Below are positions 17,315 through 26,022 of a stretch of DNA of 64,000 nucleotides, piece after piece (the first letter of the stretch is position 1; each line of letters begins with the position of its first letter). Where the stretch lies: contig NZ_KB893522.1 of assembly GCF_000374085.1 (NCBI RefSeq), positions 16,793 through 80,792 on the forward strand, given 5' to 3'. The notes beneath the pieces are model-generated. The model saw nothing but the letters and a program-made list of their open reading frames with translations, was not told the origin of the DNA and did not search any database. The position numbers were made by a program, and so were the translations under genes. Source of the stretch: Spirosoma spitsbergense DSM 19989 (GTDB taxonomy: Bacteria; Bacteroidota; Bacteroidia; Cytophagales; Spirosomataceae).

Positions 17315-17402
17315 AAGTCGTAAGTCGTACAAGTCGTAAGCCGTAAGTCGCTGACGCAGGCTATAACACCTGCGACGCACGACTTTACGCCTTACGACTA
17401 TA
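17315..17402. repeat. Short-word palindromic repeat (GTCGTAAG type) inside the ribosomal operon
   Basis: The gap between rpsR and rplI contains AAGTCGTAAGTCGTAC, AAGTCGTAAG and CCGTAAGTCG in direct order. Inverted copies CGACTTTACGC and CTTACGACTA follow, with GCAGG/CCTGC at the tip. The whole gap can form one long imperfect hairpin. It is not followed by a U-tract and lies inside a co-transcribed operon, so it may tune L9 expression or mRNA stability. Confidence 0.6.
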
Positions 17403-17405
17403 GAT

Positions 17406-17657
17406 TTATTTCAGTGAATCGCCTACGTAAGGCAGGATAGCTAAATGACGAGCGCGTTTGACAGCCTGGGCCACTTTGCGCTGGTTTTTTAGGGTCGTTC
17501 CTGTCAGCCGTCGGGGCAGGATTTTACCTTGCTCGTTCAACAGTTTCAGCAGGAAGTTGCCATCCTTATAGTCAATGTATTTGATGCCGGCTTTCTTGAA
17601 GCGGTCGTATTTTTTGCGGTTCTCGGTTTTCGAGACAGATTCGTTTTGCAGACTCAT
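17406..17657 (-). CDS. rpsR: Ribosomal protein S18
   Basis: This 83-residue small-subunit protein has the S18 core: [26 protein letters not shown] with the conserved ILPRRLTG motif, and then the [22 protein letters not shown] helix. It binds the 30S platform together with S6. The ATG lies two bases after the rpsF stop. There are no zinc-type cysteines, so it is the C-minus form. Confidence 0.97.
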   Translation of the reverse strand: MSLQNESVSKTENRKKYDRFKKAGIKYIDYKDGNFLLKLLNEQGKILPRRLTGTTLKNQRKVAQAVKRARHLAILPYVGDSLK

Positions 17658-17659
17658 GA

Positions 17660-18034
17660 TTACTTGGCCTCCCCGGCGTTTTCGGTTTGTTTTTTCTTAC
17701 CCACTAAGCCATTGCGCTTCTTGTCATTGTAGGCAACAGCGTGCTTGTCGAGCGAAATCGTCAGGTGACGAATGATACGCTCATCACGGAGGTACTCAGT
17801 GTTGAGTTTCTCGATGATCGTGCCGGGGGCCTTAAACTCGAAGAGTTGATAGTAACCCGTGTTCTTGTGCTGTATTGGATAGGCCAGTTTGCGAAGGCCC
17901 ATATGGTCTTCATGAATAAGCTCCGCACCGTTGTCGGTCAGCACTGCACGGAACTTATCAACGGCGTCCTTCATCTGAGCATCAGATAAAACGGGAGTTA
18001 AAATGAACACCGTCTCGTAGTTATTAGGAAACAT
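17660..18034 (-). CDS. rpsF: Ribosomal protein S6
   Basis: The 124-residue protein begins [18 protein letters not shown], with the typical S6 YE-x-VFI start. [25 protein letters not shown] and [11 protein letters not shown] follow, with a Lys/Ala-rich C-terminal tail. It forms the S6:S18 heterodimer on the 30S platform. It is the first gene of the operon, behind a well-formed promoter at 18063-18093. Confidence 0.97.
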   Translation of the reverse strand: MFPNNYETVFILTPVLSDAQMKDAVDKFRAVLTDNGAELIHEDHMGLRKLAYPIQHKNTGYYQLFEFKAPGTIIEKLNTEYLRDERIIRHLTISLDKHAVAYNDKKRNGLVGKKKQTENAGEAK

Positions 18035-18062
18035 TGTTTGTAATTGGTTTGAAATGAGGGCG

Positions 18063-18093
18063 CAAAGGTACGAAAAAAAAGCACTGGGCCAAA
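18063..18093 (-). promoter_or_regulatory. Promoter of the rpsF operon (Bacteroidota type)
   Basis: On the minus strand TTTG (18093-18090), exactly 19 bases, then TACCTTTG (18070-18063) match TTTG-N19-TAnnTTTG fully. The predicted start near 18056 leaves a leader of about 20 bases. The -33 box and spacer lie inside the terminator of the upstream gene. Confidence 0.8.
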
Positions 18094-18136
18094 GGCGTAA
18101 GATGAAAAAGTTCGTCTTACGCCTTTGGCCCAGTGC
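18073..18136 (-). terminator. Strong Rho-independent terminator with a 26-bp stem
   Basis: On the minus strand positions 18136-18111 pair with 18106-18081 around a 4-base loop, with one wobble position, followed by eight T. It ends the coiled-coil gene at 18150 and overlaps the rpsF promoter. Confidence 0.92.
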
Positions 18137-18149
18137 CCCGTGTCCGCTG

Positions 18150-19100
18150 CTATTTTATCGTGAACTCCCCTTCGCCAATGCGAAATCCTTCGCTGTAGAC
18201 CTCGATGTTGTACTTGCCTGGGTTGAAACGTTGCCCTCCCCGACCGTAGAAGAAGTCGATACGCTGGCGGCTATTGTCAAAATTAAAACGCTGCATAGCC
18301 GTGTAAACCATGCCCTGCCCGTTGTAGGTGAACTCGCCAGACCCCGTTGCCATATCCGAGATGACGGCTCCACTGGGGTCCATAACACGTATGTATACCA
18401 CCTTTTCGTCTTTTTTAGCCAGGCCGTTAGGGGCTAACAAAACAGATACGTGAATTTTATCGGTCTTTTTTGCTTTGTAGGTACCGCCGTCGTTTTCTTT
18501 GCCTCGGGCGTTAACACTATTAACCGTAACGGCTTCGGCCCTCAATGCGGCAGCTATAGACACCTTTTCGGCAAGTTCCTGGTTTTTGGTGGTGACCGAC
18601 ATGACCGAATCACTCAGGGATTGTCTTTCGGCTTTCAGACCACTGTTTTCCTCCGCTAATGCTTCGTTTTGCTGCGCCAGGACACCGTTTTCTTCTTTCA
18701 GCCGGGCAATCTCCTGGTCTTTCTGTGCCAGAATGGCCTGGTAATTTCGAATTTTCTGGTCGTACTTCTTATTATCGAATGAGCCGACGTTCTTTAGTTC
18801 ACGCTTGTCCTTTTCCAGTTGCGTCTTCACTTTCATGAGTGAATCGACGTTGCCGCCTAATCGCTGAATTTCAGCGATCTTGGAGTCTAACTGGGCTGAT
18901 ATAGAGTCGAGTTTAGTTTTTGCAATCAGCACTTCCTCCGTTTTGGCCGCAATAGTGGCATCTTTTGTTTTGTTTTCCTGCTTCTCCTGGTAGTAGAAAT
19001 ATAACAGCAGCAGATTAAGGGCAGCCAGAATAAATAAGGCCGCTAATAAGTAACTACGACTATTATTTTGGGGTTGTGGTCGGGGTTCCATAGGTGTCAT
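18150..19100 (-). CDS. Single-pass membrane protein with long coiled coil
   Basis: The 316-residue protein has a short Pro/Gln-rich cytoplasmic N-terminus, one transmembrane segment (about 17-37, [20 protein letters not shown]), a long coiled coil (about 40-180) rich in Gln, Lys and Glu, and a C-terminal beta-rich domain of about 110 residues with [12 protein letters not shown] and a [22 protein letters not shown] ending. The topology places the coiled coil and end domain in the periplasm. I do not recognise a named family; similar proteins seem common in Cytophagales. The start may be the ATG at 19100 or at 19091. Confidence 0.75.
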   Translation of the reverse strand: MTPMEPRPQPQNNSRSYLLAALFILAALNLLLLYFYYQEKQENKTKDATIAAKTEEVLIAKTKLDSISAQLDSKIAEIQRLGGNVDSLMKVKTQLEKDKRELKNVGSFDNKKYDQKIRNYQAILAQKDQEIARLKEENGVLAQQNEALAEENSGLKAERQSLSDSVMSVTTKNQELAEKVSIAAALRAEAVTVNSVNARGKENDGGTYKAKKTDKIHVSVLLAPNGLAKKDEKVVYIRVMDPSGAVISDMATGSGEFTYNGQGMVYTAMQRFNFDNSRQRIDFFYGRGGQRFNPGKYNIEVYSEGFRIGEGEFTIK

Positions 19101-19218
19101 TAATTAAACGGACAGGTTAAGCTTGAAATCTTTACCAGAACTAAAGTGCTGGGTAATTTATTATCTCTTTAGCTAGTTTGTGGCCAAAAAACACGACAAA
19201 ACGCGTGATTCCTACCCC

Positions 19219-19226
19219 TAACTTTG
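19219..19226 (+). promoter_or_regulatory. Candidate -7 element for yggS
   Basis: TAACTTTG is a perfect match to TAnnTTTG, 46 bases before the ATG at 19273. No TTTG is seen at the expected -33 distance. Confidence 0.45.
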
Positions 19227-19272
19227 CACAATAATACTAAAACAGGGCCATAAAGGTGCTACGGAAGGCAGT

Positions 19273-19932
19273 ATGATTGAGGATACCATTAAACAGATCG
19301 AGCATCAATTAGCGGGTAAAGCTGCCTTGATCGCTGTGACAAAAACGAAGCCTGTTGCGCTGTTACGCGAAGCGTACGATGCCGGTTGTCGGCGGTTTGG
19401 GGAAAACAAAGTGCAGGAAATGGCCGAAAAGCAGCCTCAGTTACCAGCCGATGTAGAGTGGCATTTAATTGGTCACCTGCAAACCAATAAGGTCAAGTAC
19501 ATTGCGCCTTTTGTGGCACTGATTCAGTCGGTGGATAGTCTTCGGCTGTTGCAGGAGATCAATAAGCAGGCGTCCCGGCAAAATCGGACGATTGACTGTC
19601 TGCTCCAGATTTATATTGCCGATGAAGAAACCAAATTTGGCCTTTCGGCCGATGAGGCCGAAGCTCTACTCGCTGATGCTGCGCTGGATGAGTTACCAAA
19701 TATCCGTATTATCGGTCTGATGGGACTGGCAACCAATACCGGTAACGAGGATCAGGTCAGGCAGGAATTTAGGGGACTAAAAGCTTTGTATGATAAATTA
19801 GCACAGATTCAGCGACCCATGATTCAGTTTAGCGAGCTGTCGATGGGTATGAGTGGCGATTATCAACTGGCCGTTGAGGAAGGCAGCACCATGGTCCGGG
19901 TTGGGAGTGCTATTTTTGGAAGCAGAAACTAA
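19273..19932 (+). CDS. yggS: YggS/PLPBP-family pyridoxal phosphate homeostasis protein
   Basis: This 219-residue TIM-barrel protein binds PLP but is not known to catalyse a reaction. It buffers PLP and influences amino-acid pools. Lys24 in AVTKTKP is the PLP lysine. FGENKVQE, EWHLIGHLQTNK, KFGL and the C-terminal SMGMSGDYQLAVEEGSTMVRVGSAIFG are all family signatures. The length is normal. The gene has its own -7 element, and DUF423 follows 130 bases later. Confidence 0.93.
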   Translation: MIEDTIKQIEHQLAGKAALIAVTKTKPVALLREAYDAGCRRFGENKVQEMAEKQPQLPADVEWHLIGHLQTNKVKYIAPFVALIQSVDSLRLLQEINKQASRQNRTIDCLLQIYIADEETKFGLSADEAEALLADAALDELPNIRIIGLMGLATNTGNEDQVRQEFRGLKALYDKLAQIQRPMIQFSELSMGMSGDYQLAVEEGSTMVRVGSAIFGSRN

Positions 19933-20061
19933 ACGGGTTCACGGTTTGAGGTATGTAGTTTCTGCCGGGTCACCGGTGCGGTTACGCGAAGCGGTATTGC
20001 TGCTTTTGCCTTAATCAAGCTCAGGCCCCATCCCGTAACCATAAACAGAAAACCATATTTT

Positions 20062-20439
20062 ATGAAATTCTTTATTCAAGCCGGCGCGTTACTTGGCTTA
20101 TTAGGTGTTGCACTGGGTGCGTTTGGCGCTCATGCCCTCAGGAGCATGCTTGAGGCATCGGGTCGGGGTGCTACGTTTGAGACGGCGGTAAAGTATCAGT
20201 TTTATCATGCTTTTGCGCTGGTGCTGGTGGGCCTGCTCATGCACACGTTCGGTACTAATCCTACTGTTGTGAAACTGCTCAACTGGGCAGGTTATTCGTT
20301 TCTGGGGGGCGTCATTATTTTTTCCGGCTCACTATATATTCTCTGTTTCACGGGTATTACGTGGCTCGGTGCTATCACACCCATCGGTGGGCTGGCCATG
20401 ATTGTGGGCTGGGCGCTGATGCTGTGGGCATTTGTCTGA
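20062..20439 (+). CDS. DUF423 / TMEM256-like membrane protein
   Basis: The 125-residue protein has four predicted transmembrane helices. The N-terminal GALLGLLGVALGAFGAHALRSML and the segment KYQFYHAFALVLVGLL are the conserved marks of DUF423 (YgdD). The location is the inner membrane; the function is unknown. The protein ends with GGLAMIVGWALMLWAF, which is typical of the family. A palindrome follows the stop codon immediately. Confidence 0.9.
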   Translation: MKFFIQAGALLGLLGVALGAFGAHALRSMLEASGRGATFETAVKYQFYHAFALVLVGLLMHTFGTNPTVVKLLNWAGYSFLGGVIIFSGSLYILCFTGITWLGAITPIGGLAMIVGWALMLWAFV

Positions 20440-20440
20440 A

Positions 20441-20476
20441 ATGATGAATGATGCAACGGGGTTCATCATTCATCAT
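20441..20476. repeat. Perfect 13-bp inverted repeat (ATGATGAATGATG)
   Basis: ATGATGAATGATG at 20441-20453 is followed after 10 bases by its exact reverse complement at 20464-20476. It starts one base after the DUF423 stop and ends just before the prfC -7 element. No U-tract follows on the plus strand. Confidence 0.7.
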
Positions 20477-20484
20477 GGAAATCT

Positions 20485-20492
20485 TATCTTTG
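20485..20492 (+). promoter_or_regulatory. Candidate -7 element for prfC
   Basis: TATCTTTG matches TAnnTTTG and lies 20 bases before the ATG at 20512. The palindrome upstream covers the -33 region. Confidence 0.5.
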
Positions 20493-20511
20493 TCTTTTTA
20501 TTCTGAGAATA

Positions 20512-22107
20512 ATGCAAACTAATGTAGCGGCTGAAACTGCCCGTCGGCGGACATTCGCCATCATAAGCCACCCGGATGCCGGTAAGACCACGCTAACTGA
20601 AAAGCTTCTGCTGTTTGGCGGGGCAATTCAAACGGCCGGGGCGGTAAAATCGAATAAAATCAAGAAGACAGCTACCTCCGATTTCATGGAAATCGAGAAG
20701 CAGCGGGGTATCTCCGTCGCTACGTCGGTTATGACGTTTGACTACGATAACCTGAAAATTAATATCCTCGATACACCTGGTCACAAAGACTTTGCGGAAG
20801 ATACGTACCGCACGCTGACGGCTGTCGACAGTGTTATTCTGGTGATCGACTGCGTGAAAGGCGTTGAGGAACAAACCGAACGGCTGATGGAAGTTTGCCG
20901 GATGCGGGATACGCCGGTTATTATATTTATCAATAAACTTGACCGCGAAGGCCGCAATCCGTTCGACCTCCTGGATGAGCTGGAAGAGAAACTGAACATT
21001 CGGGTGCGGCCCATGACATGGCCGGTCAACATGGGCTCCGACTTTAAAGGGGTATACAGCCTCATCGAGAAAAAATTATATTTCTTCAAAGCCAACAAAA
21101 CGAAGGTCGAGGCCGATGTACTACCCATTGACCTGGCGGATGATTTGCTCGATGAGAAAGTCGGTGCCCGCGATGCGGCTCAGCTCCGGGAGGATGTTGA
21201 CCTGATTGACGGGGTATATGACACGTTCGAGCGGCAGGCGTATCTGGATGGACAGCTGGCCCCGGTATTCTTTGGGTCGGCGGTCAATAACTTCGGGGTA
21301 AAGGAACTGCTGGAAGGGTTCTGTGATATTTCGCCCGAACCCATTGCCCGTCCTACCGATAAGCGCGAGGTGCAGCCCGATGAAAAGAACTTCAGTGGCT
21401 TTGTCTTCAAAATTCACGCTAATCTGGACCCTCGTCACCGCGACCGAATTGCGTTTCTGCGTATTTGTTCGGGCGTTTTTGAGCGGGGTAAATTCTACCA
21501 TCATACGCGTCTGGATAAAAACGTGCGCTTTGCCAGCCCATTTAGTTTTATGGCTGATAGCAAAAGCGTGGTGGAAGAAGGATTTCCCGGCGATGTGGTT
21601 GGGCTTTACGATACGGGCACCTTCAAAATCGGCGATACGCTGACCGAGGGTGAGGAGTTGCAGTTTCAGGGAATACCCAGTTTCTCCCCCGAAATTTTCA
21701 AGGAACTCGTTAATCTGGACCCCATGAAATCCAAGCAACTGGACAAAGGTATTCAGCAATTGACGGATGAGGGGGTAGCGCAGTTATTCACCCTTGAACT
21801 GGGTAATCGTAAAATCGTTGGTACCGTAGGGGAGCTTCAGTTCGAAGTTATTCAGTACCGACTGGAAAACGAATACGGGGCTAAGTGCCGATGGGTACCG
21901 CTCAACTACACGAAGGCCTGCTGGATTACGGCGGAAGATCCGGCAAAACTGGCGGAGTTCATTCGGCTAAAAGGCAACCAGATCGCGTACGACAAAGATC
22001 ACAACCCGGTTTTTCTGGCTGAATCGGACTGGATGCTGCGTATGAACCAGCAAAATAATCCGGATGTAACGTTCCATTTAACATCAGAGTTTAAGGTAGC
22101 TGCCTAG
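20512..22107 (+). CDS. prfC: Peptide chain release factor 3
   Basis: RF3 is a translational GTPase that recycles RF1/RF2 after termination. The 531-residue protein has the G1 loop [15 protein letters not shown], the [12 protein letters not shown] switch, [16 protein letters not shown], and [16 protein letters not shown]. These, with the RF3-specific start [17 protein letters not shown], separate it from EF-G. Domain II and III regions follow, with [12 protein letters not shown] near the end. The length is normal. It is preceded by a -7 element and a palindrome, and a small secreted protein gene follows. Confidence 0.96.
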   Translation: MQTNVAAETARRRTFAIISHPDAGKTTLTEKLLLFGGAIQTAGAVKSNKIKKTATSDFMEIEKQRGISVATSVMTFDYDNLKINILDTPGHKDFAEDTYRTLTAVDSVILVIDCVKGVEEQTERLMEVCRMRDTPVIIFINKLDREGRNPFDLLDELEEKLNIRVRPMTWPVNMGSDFKGVYSLIEKKLYFFKANKTKVEADVLPIDLADDLLDEKVGARDAAQLREDVDLIDGVYDTFERQAYLDGQLAPVFFGSAVNNFGVKELLEGFCDISPEPIARPTDKREVQPDEKNFSGFVFKIHANLDPRHRDRIAFLRICSGVFERGKFYHHTRLDKNVRFASPFSFMADSKSVVEEGFPGDVVGLYDTGTFKIGDTLTEGEELQFQGIPSFSPEIFKELVNLDPMKSKQLDKGIQQLTDEGVAQLFTLELGNRKIVGTVGELQFEVIQYRLENEYGAKCRWVPLNYTKACWITAEDPAKLAEFIRLKGNQIAYDKDHNPVFLAESDWMLRMNQQNNPDVTFHLTSEFKVAA

Positions 22108-22202
22108 AATCACCATTGCCGTCTATTTTAGGCCGCTACCGTAAACTCATTGCGGTCGAATCGGTTAATACAGGTATTACTCACGTTAAACGGATAATAC
22201 CC

Positions 22203-22550
22203 ATGACAAACTTACTCGCTGCCGCTGCCGTCGTTCTGCTGTGTGCCGGAACGGTCAGTGCCCAACAAAAACCAGCCAAAACAAAGACAAAATCGACGGC
22301 CGGGGCACCAACCAAAAATGAAGTGATGCGCTCAAATCCCTCCGCCGAGAATACGCACGACGGTACAGGTGGTGTGTCGGTCGGAGTGGGAACGGCTCCC
22401 GCTGGTACGGGCTTGACAAACGGTCAGAACCAGGCTATTAGCAGTGGTTCAACAACGGGTACAACAAAAGTAGACGCTCATAGCAGTACCCGGACCAGTG
22501 CTTCGTCGGTAAAGGCCAAAAAGAAAGCACCTAAGTCGGGCAATCAGTAA
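22203..22550 (+). CDS. Small secreted low-complexity protein
   Basis: Starting at the ATG at 22203 gives 115 residues with a clear signal peptide (MTNLLAAAAVVLLCAGTVSAQ). A low-complexity mature part rich in Thr, Ser, Gly and Lys follows, ending KAKKKAPKSGNQ. No domain is recognisable. The open frame extends back to 22116, but that part is not signal-like. The basic Lys-rich tail could bind polyanions, which is speculation. A strong terminator follows. Confidence 0.65.
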   Translation: MTNLLAAAAVVLLCAGTVSAQQKPAKTKTKSTAGAPTKNEVMRSNPSAENTHDGTGGVSVGVGTAPAGTGLTNGQNQAISSGSTTGTTKVDAHSSTRTSASSVKAKKKAPKSGNQ

Positions 22551-22629
22551 TTAATGATGGTGATTTTTCTGATGAATGAAAGACAGCGCCAGGAGAACGA
22601 ACTGGTACCCAACTGTCAACAACAGGAGA

Positions 22630-22652
22630 GCCTCCGTCGCGGAGGCTTTTTT
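22630..22652 (+). terminator. Rho-independent terminator
   Basis: GCCTCCG and CGGAGGC with a TCG loop are followed directly by six T. It ends transcription from the prfC/small secreted gene side before the convergent ruvC. Confidence 0.92.
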
Positions 22653-22686
22653 GTTGTATGGATTATATGAAAAGGAGATTACCAGG

Positions 22687-23277
22687 CTACATAACCCGGC
22701 CTGAGTTCTCGCTGACGAAAGCACCCCAGGCACCCTTCTTGTTCTTCTTGCCCGGCGCAACCGGCAGGGCGTTTTCGTGGAAGTGGTGGCAAATGGCGAT
22801 TGCTAAGGCGTCTGTAGCATCGAAAAACTTCGGGTCGAGATCCTGCCGAAGCAGATGACCAACCATCTGCGATACCTGCTCTTTGGAGGCATTTCCATTG
22901 CCCGTAACCGACTGTTTGATACGCCGGGGCGCATATTCAACAATGGGAATATTGCGCGAAAGAGCGGCTGCCATTACAACGCCTTGTGCCCGGCCCAGCT
23001 TGAGCATAGCCTGAACGTTTTTACCGAAAAAAGGGTCTTCGATGGACATCTCATCCGGATGGTACTCATCAATCAGCCGCAGAATGGTTTCGTAGAGTTT
23101 CTGGAGCTTGAGCTGGTAGGTGCTATATTTGCTCAACTGAACCACGCCGTACTGAATCATGCTCATAACGCCCCCCGATACGGAGATGATACCGTAACCG
23201 GCAACCATAGTGCCTGGGTCTACGCCCAGAATAATTTTCTCTTTGGTCGTATCAACGGGCTTGGGCGTTATAATCAT
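22687..23277 (-). CDS. ruvC: Holliday junction resolvase RuvC
   Basis: RuvC cuts Holliday junctions symmetrically during recombination and repair. The 196-residue protein shows the acidic active-site landmarks: ILGVDPGTMVAGYG near the N-terminus, MSIEDPFFGKN in the middle, and FDATDALAIAICHH near the C-terminus. The ATG at 23277 overlaps the start of the divergent membrane protein gene (CATG). The basic C-terminal tail is Bacteroidota-like. A further 25 codons upstream are open but lie within that gene. Confidence 0.94.
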   Translation of the reverse strand: MIITPKPVDTTKEKIILGVDPGTMVAGYGIISVSGGVMSMIQYGVVQLSKYSTYQLKLQKLYETILRLIDEYHPDEMSIEDPFFGKNVQAMLKLGRAQGVVMAAALSRNIPIVEYAPRRIKQSVTGNGNASKEQVSQMVGHLLRQDLDPKFFDATDALAIAICHHFHENALPVAPGKKNKKGAWGAFVSENSGRVM

Positions 23278-24289
23278 GAATACGGTGTTGGGTCTTTTAC
23301 AAAGTAACGTGTTCTTGTCTGTTTTGTCGCTGAATTCGGGTAAAAAAATCATTTTCTGGACTAAAATCGCTGTTTTTGCTTTACTGCTGGTTTATATCGG
23401 TTATGTGCTGCGTCAACAGCCGTTCGACTGGACTGTGCTGCGAAAGCAGTTGCGAACCGTTGAACACCCCGAATGGTGGGCTATTGGTTTATGCACGCTT
23501 ACGCCCGTGAACTGGGGGCTCGAAGCCCTGAAATGGTGGATACTGCTTCAGCGGGTGGAAAAGACGTCGTTCGGGGCGGCCTACAGCGGGGTACTGGCGG
23601 GTGTCTCGCTGGGATTTGCGCTACCCGCCCAATTGGGTGATACCGCTGGCCGGGTGCTGTCCCTGCGTGATGGTAAACGAGGATCGGCCATAGGGGCCTC
23701 CCTGGTGTCGGGGGGGATGCAGTTCTACGTGGCACTGGTCATGGGAACGATAGCCTGGGCATACCATATACGTCTGGTCCCCGACCGCAACAGTACTGCC
23801 GGATGGTGGCTGCTGGTGCTACTGGGTACGCTATCCGTGGGTGGTGTGGTATTCGGGCTTATTCGCACCCGGCTGCTGACTTGGTTGTCTGGCCGGGCAG
23901 GGTTGAAACGCTTTGCCACCTATTGGAACGTGGCCGGGTTGTATTCAGATCGTGAAATAGCCCTGGCACTGCTGGTAGCCACCTTACGGTATGGTGTATT
24001 TGCCATCCAGTTTTATCTGGCCCTGCGTGTCGTTGGTATAGTGATGGAGCCGAACGTAGCCGCGTCGGGAATTGGACTGGTCTTCCTGGTGAAGACCGTA
24101 ACACCCGCTTTTAACCTGCTGAGTGATCTGGGCGTTCGGGAAGCGGCTGCGCTGTGGGTATTTGCGCCCTTCGGTCTTTCGGTCCCGGTGATGATTACCG
24201 CTACACTACTACTCTGGTTCGCTAATATTCTGCTACCCGTGCTGGTTGGCCTGTACTGGGTCTGGAAACTTAAACTAACTGCCGAATGA
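23276..24289 (+). CDS. Lysylphosphatidylglycerol synthase TM-region / flippase-like membrane protein
   Basis: This 337-residue protein has about eight hydrophobic helices and family-typical motifs: ALKWWILLQ, GVSLGFALPAQLGDTAGRVLSLR, and a late FLVKTVTPAFNLLSDLGVREAAALWVF. The UPF0104/LPG-synthase TM group includes lipid flippase domains and proteins next to glycosyltransferases. No synthase domain is attached here. The start is the ATG at 23276 inside a CATG shared with divergent ruvC; no later ATG would keep the first helix. The stop overlaps the next gene as ATGA, so it is translationally coupled to the GT2 gene. A role in moving a lipid or glycolipid is inference. Confidence 0.78.
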   Translation: MNTVLGLLQSNVFLSVLSLNSGKKIIFWTKIAVFALLLVYIGYVLRQQPFDWTVLRKQLRTVEHPEWWAIGLCTLTPVNWGLEALKWWILLQRVEKTSFGAAYSGVLAGVSLGFALPAQLGDTAGRVLSLRDGKRGSAIGASLVSGGMQFYVALVMGTIAWAYHIRLVPDRNSTAGWWLLVLLGTLSVGGVVFGLIRTRLLTWLSGRAGLKRFATYWNVAGLYSDREIALALLVATLRYGVFAIQFYLALRVVGIVMEPNVAASGIGLVFLVKTVTPAFNLLSDLGVREAAALWVFAPFGLSVPVMITATLLLWFANILLPVLVGLYWVWKLKLTAE

Positions 24290-25407
24290 CTTTATTTCTG
24301 CTGGCCGTTAGCCTGCTGTATGCTTTGTTTACTACCCTGCTCTGGATAATCTGGCTCCGTATGCCGACTTTCACTCCGGGCGTTACCGGCATGAGTAGCC
24401 CGCGTGTTACGGTCATCATCCCGGTCCGGAATGAAGCGTCAACCATCGGGAAACTACTGGACGATCTGAGCAGGCAGACCTTTCGCCATTTTGAGGTAAT
24501 CGTAGCGGATGATGCGTCAACGGATAACACCGGGCAACTTGTCCGGCAATATGCCGAACAGGCGTCTTTCTCACTGTATCCACTTTCGCTGAGTAATGAG
24601 CGTACCGCATCCCCCAAGAAACGCGCCATCACCCAAAGTATCGCACAGGCCACGGGCGACCTTATCGTTACCACCGATGGTGACTGCCGGGTTGGTCCCG
24701 AATGGCTGGAGACGATTGCTGCGCTTTATACCCGAACGGGTGCCAAACTGATTTCGGGACCGGTAACGTTCACGGATGAACACAGCTTGTTCGATACGCT
24801 GCAAACGGTGGAGTTTGCCAGCTTAATCGGTTCCGGTGCGTGTACACTGGCACTGGGACACCCAACCATGTGCAATGGAGCCAACCTGTGTTACGAAAAA
24901 AAGGTATTTACGGAAGTAGGTGGGTTTGCCGGCGTTGACCACCTGGCTTCTGGCGATGATGAATTTCTGCTGCACAAGATTGCCGCCCGGTATCCGGATG
25001 GTATTCGTTTTCTGAAAAGTGCGGAAGCAATCGTCCGTACCGGACCACATCGGTCGTGGAGCGCATTCTACAACCAGCGAAAACGCTGGGCCAGTAAATG
25101 GAAAGCGTACGCGAGTTACGGACCGTCGGTGCTGGCCGTGTTTATCTTCCTGAGTAATGCTGCACCTATTATGAGCTTACTGGGCTGGCTGGGGGGGTAT
25201 TTAACCGGAAATACGGTGCTGGTGGTGCTGGGCCTGAAAGTTATTCCTGAATTCCTGTTCCTGCGTCAGATACTCGTTTTTTTACGAAAAAAGCCGACCG
25301 TTTGGGGTATCCCATTAACGCAGTTGATTTACCCGATCTACGTACTTTTTTTCGGCCTGGCCGCTCAGGGGAAAGGGTATGTCTGGAAAGATCGCAGGCT
25401 TACATAA
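24286..25407 (+). CDS. Membrane-bound family 2 glycosyltransferase
   Basis: The 373-residue processive-type GT2 has an N-terminal TM helix, a GT-A domain (about 40-270) with VIIPVRNEAS, VADDASTDN, the DxD-like TTDGDCRV and the acceptor motif QRKRWASKW, and then three to four C-terminal TM helices. It adds sugars from nucleotide donors to an acceptor at the inner membrane. It is the second gene of an overlapping run with the flippase-like protein. A similar GT2 lies at 26654. The product glycan is unknown. Confidence 0.88.
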   Translation: MTLFLLAVSLLYALFTTLLWIIWLRMPTFTPGVTGMSSPRVTVIIPVRNEASTIGKLLDDLSRQTFRHFEVIVADDASTDNTGQLVRQYAEQASFSLYPLSLSNERTASPKKRAITQSIAQATGDLIVTTDGDCRVGPEWLETIAALYTRTGAKLISGPVTFTDEHSLFDTLQTVEFASLIGSGACTLALGHPTMCNGANLCYEKKVFTEVGGFAGVDHLASGDDEFLLHKIAARYPDGIRFLKSAEAIVRTGPHRSWSAFYNQRKRWASKWKAYASYGPSVLAVFIFLSNAAPIMSLLGWLGGYLTGNTVLVVLGLKVIPEFLFLRQILVFLRKKPTVWGIPLTQLIYPIYVLFFGLAAQGKGYVWKDRRLT

Positions 25408-25411
25408 GCAG

Positions 25412-25456
25412 ACTAACGGTGGTGTTGCAGGTTTCCTGAGGTAACACAACAACCGT
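25412..25456. terminator. Imperfect inverted repeat, possible bidirectional terminator
   Basis: ACGGTGGTGTT and AACACAACAACCGT flank CAGG/CCTG in a foldback between the end of the GT2 gene and the end of the small minus-strand frame at 25459. There is no strong U-tract on the plus strand. Confidence 0.45.
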
Positions 25457-25458
25457 CT

Positions 25459-25566
25459 TTAAAAAACAACCTTAACCATCAGCGTAGCTAAAAGTGCGGC
25501 AATGGTAAGGACTGTTGACCAGGTAATCGTGTTAACTACGTCAATTGATGAAATGAAGCGGTGCAT
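25459..25566 (-). CDS. Candidate small membrane protein (35 residues)
   Basis: The frame has an ATG at 25566 and a TAA at 25461-25459. The predicted peptide starts MHRFISSIDVVNT and contains one hydrophobic helix (WSTVLTIAALLATLMVKVVF) with a positive N-terminus. A near-perfect promoter lies directly upstream. No family is recognised. Because the predicted transcription start nearly coincides with the ATG, the mRNA would be leaderless, or the transcript could be a non-coding RNA instead. Confidence 0.4.
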   Translation of the reverse strand: MHRFISSIDVVNTITWSTVLTIAALLATLMVKVVF

Positions 25567-25570
25567 GCTA

Positions 25571-25601
25571 CAAAAATAAGTTACGGTGAATGTTCTACAA
25601 A
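25571..25601 (-). promoter_or_regulatory. Strong Bacteroidota-type promoter reading leftward
   Basis: On the minus strand TTTG (25601-25598), 19 bases, and TATTTTTG (25578-25571) match TTTG-N19-TAnnTTTG completely. Transcription would begin about at the ATG of the small frame at 25566. Confidence 0.65.
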
Positions 25602-25671
25602 CTTAATGTTTATACATGTAATTGGTAAATATACTTAGTGTGATTTCTGGGTAATATTTATTAAACGCCGT

Positions 25672-25699
25672 AATTTATAGTTGTAAGTAACTATAAATT
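25672..25699. repeat. Perfect 11-bp AT-rich inverted repeat
   Basis: AATTTATAGTT, a 6-base loop GTAAGT, then AACTATAAATT. It lies in the 450-base AT-rich stretch before the deacetylase gene. The stretch otherwise holds only a run of nine G (25806-25814) and ATAG-rich sequence, with no convincing gene. Confidence 0.55.
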
Positions 25700-26022
25700 A
25701 ACCACATTTTAATGAGATTGGTAGGTGTTTAGTGGAACAGTAAAAAGTTATTCAACCTGATTTTGGGCACTTTTTATTGGTTCTAGGCTTAATCATGCTG
25801 CCTACGGGGGGGGGAGGTAATCGTATAGCATAGTATGATAGTATAGTACATCAGATGAAATAGAAATCAGTTTTGAGCAGAGAGACTAAACTTATTGCTG
25901 CATATACTGGTATTTATTTAGAAGTAGATTATCCCCAACTTTGGAACGGAGATCAACTAGTTGCAGGGACCTAGAACCTTTCCGAAAGAATCTGTTTATT
26001 ATCAGCCAGTAGCCGTTTATCT

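Noticed and set aside
21121..21759. Minus-strand 212-codon frame inside prfC
   Set aside because: It lies fully within the well-supported prfC gene and has no family features.
25806..25814. Run of nine G
   Set aside because: A homopolymer that may be a sequencing artefact or slippage site. No gene or signal depends on it.
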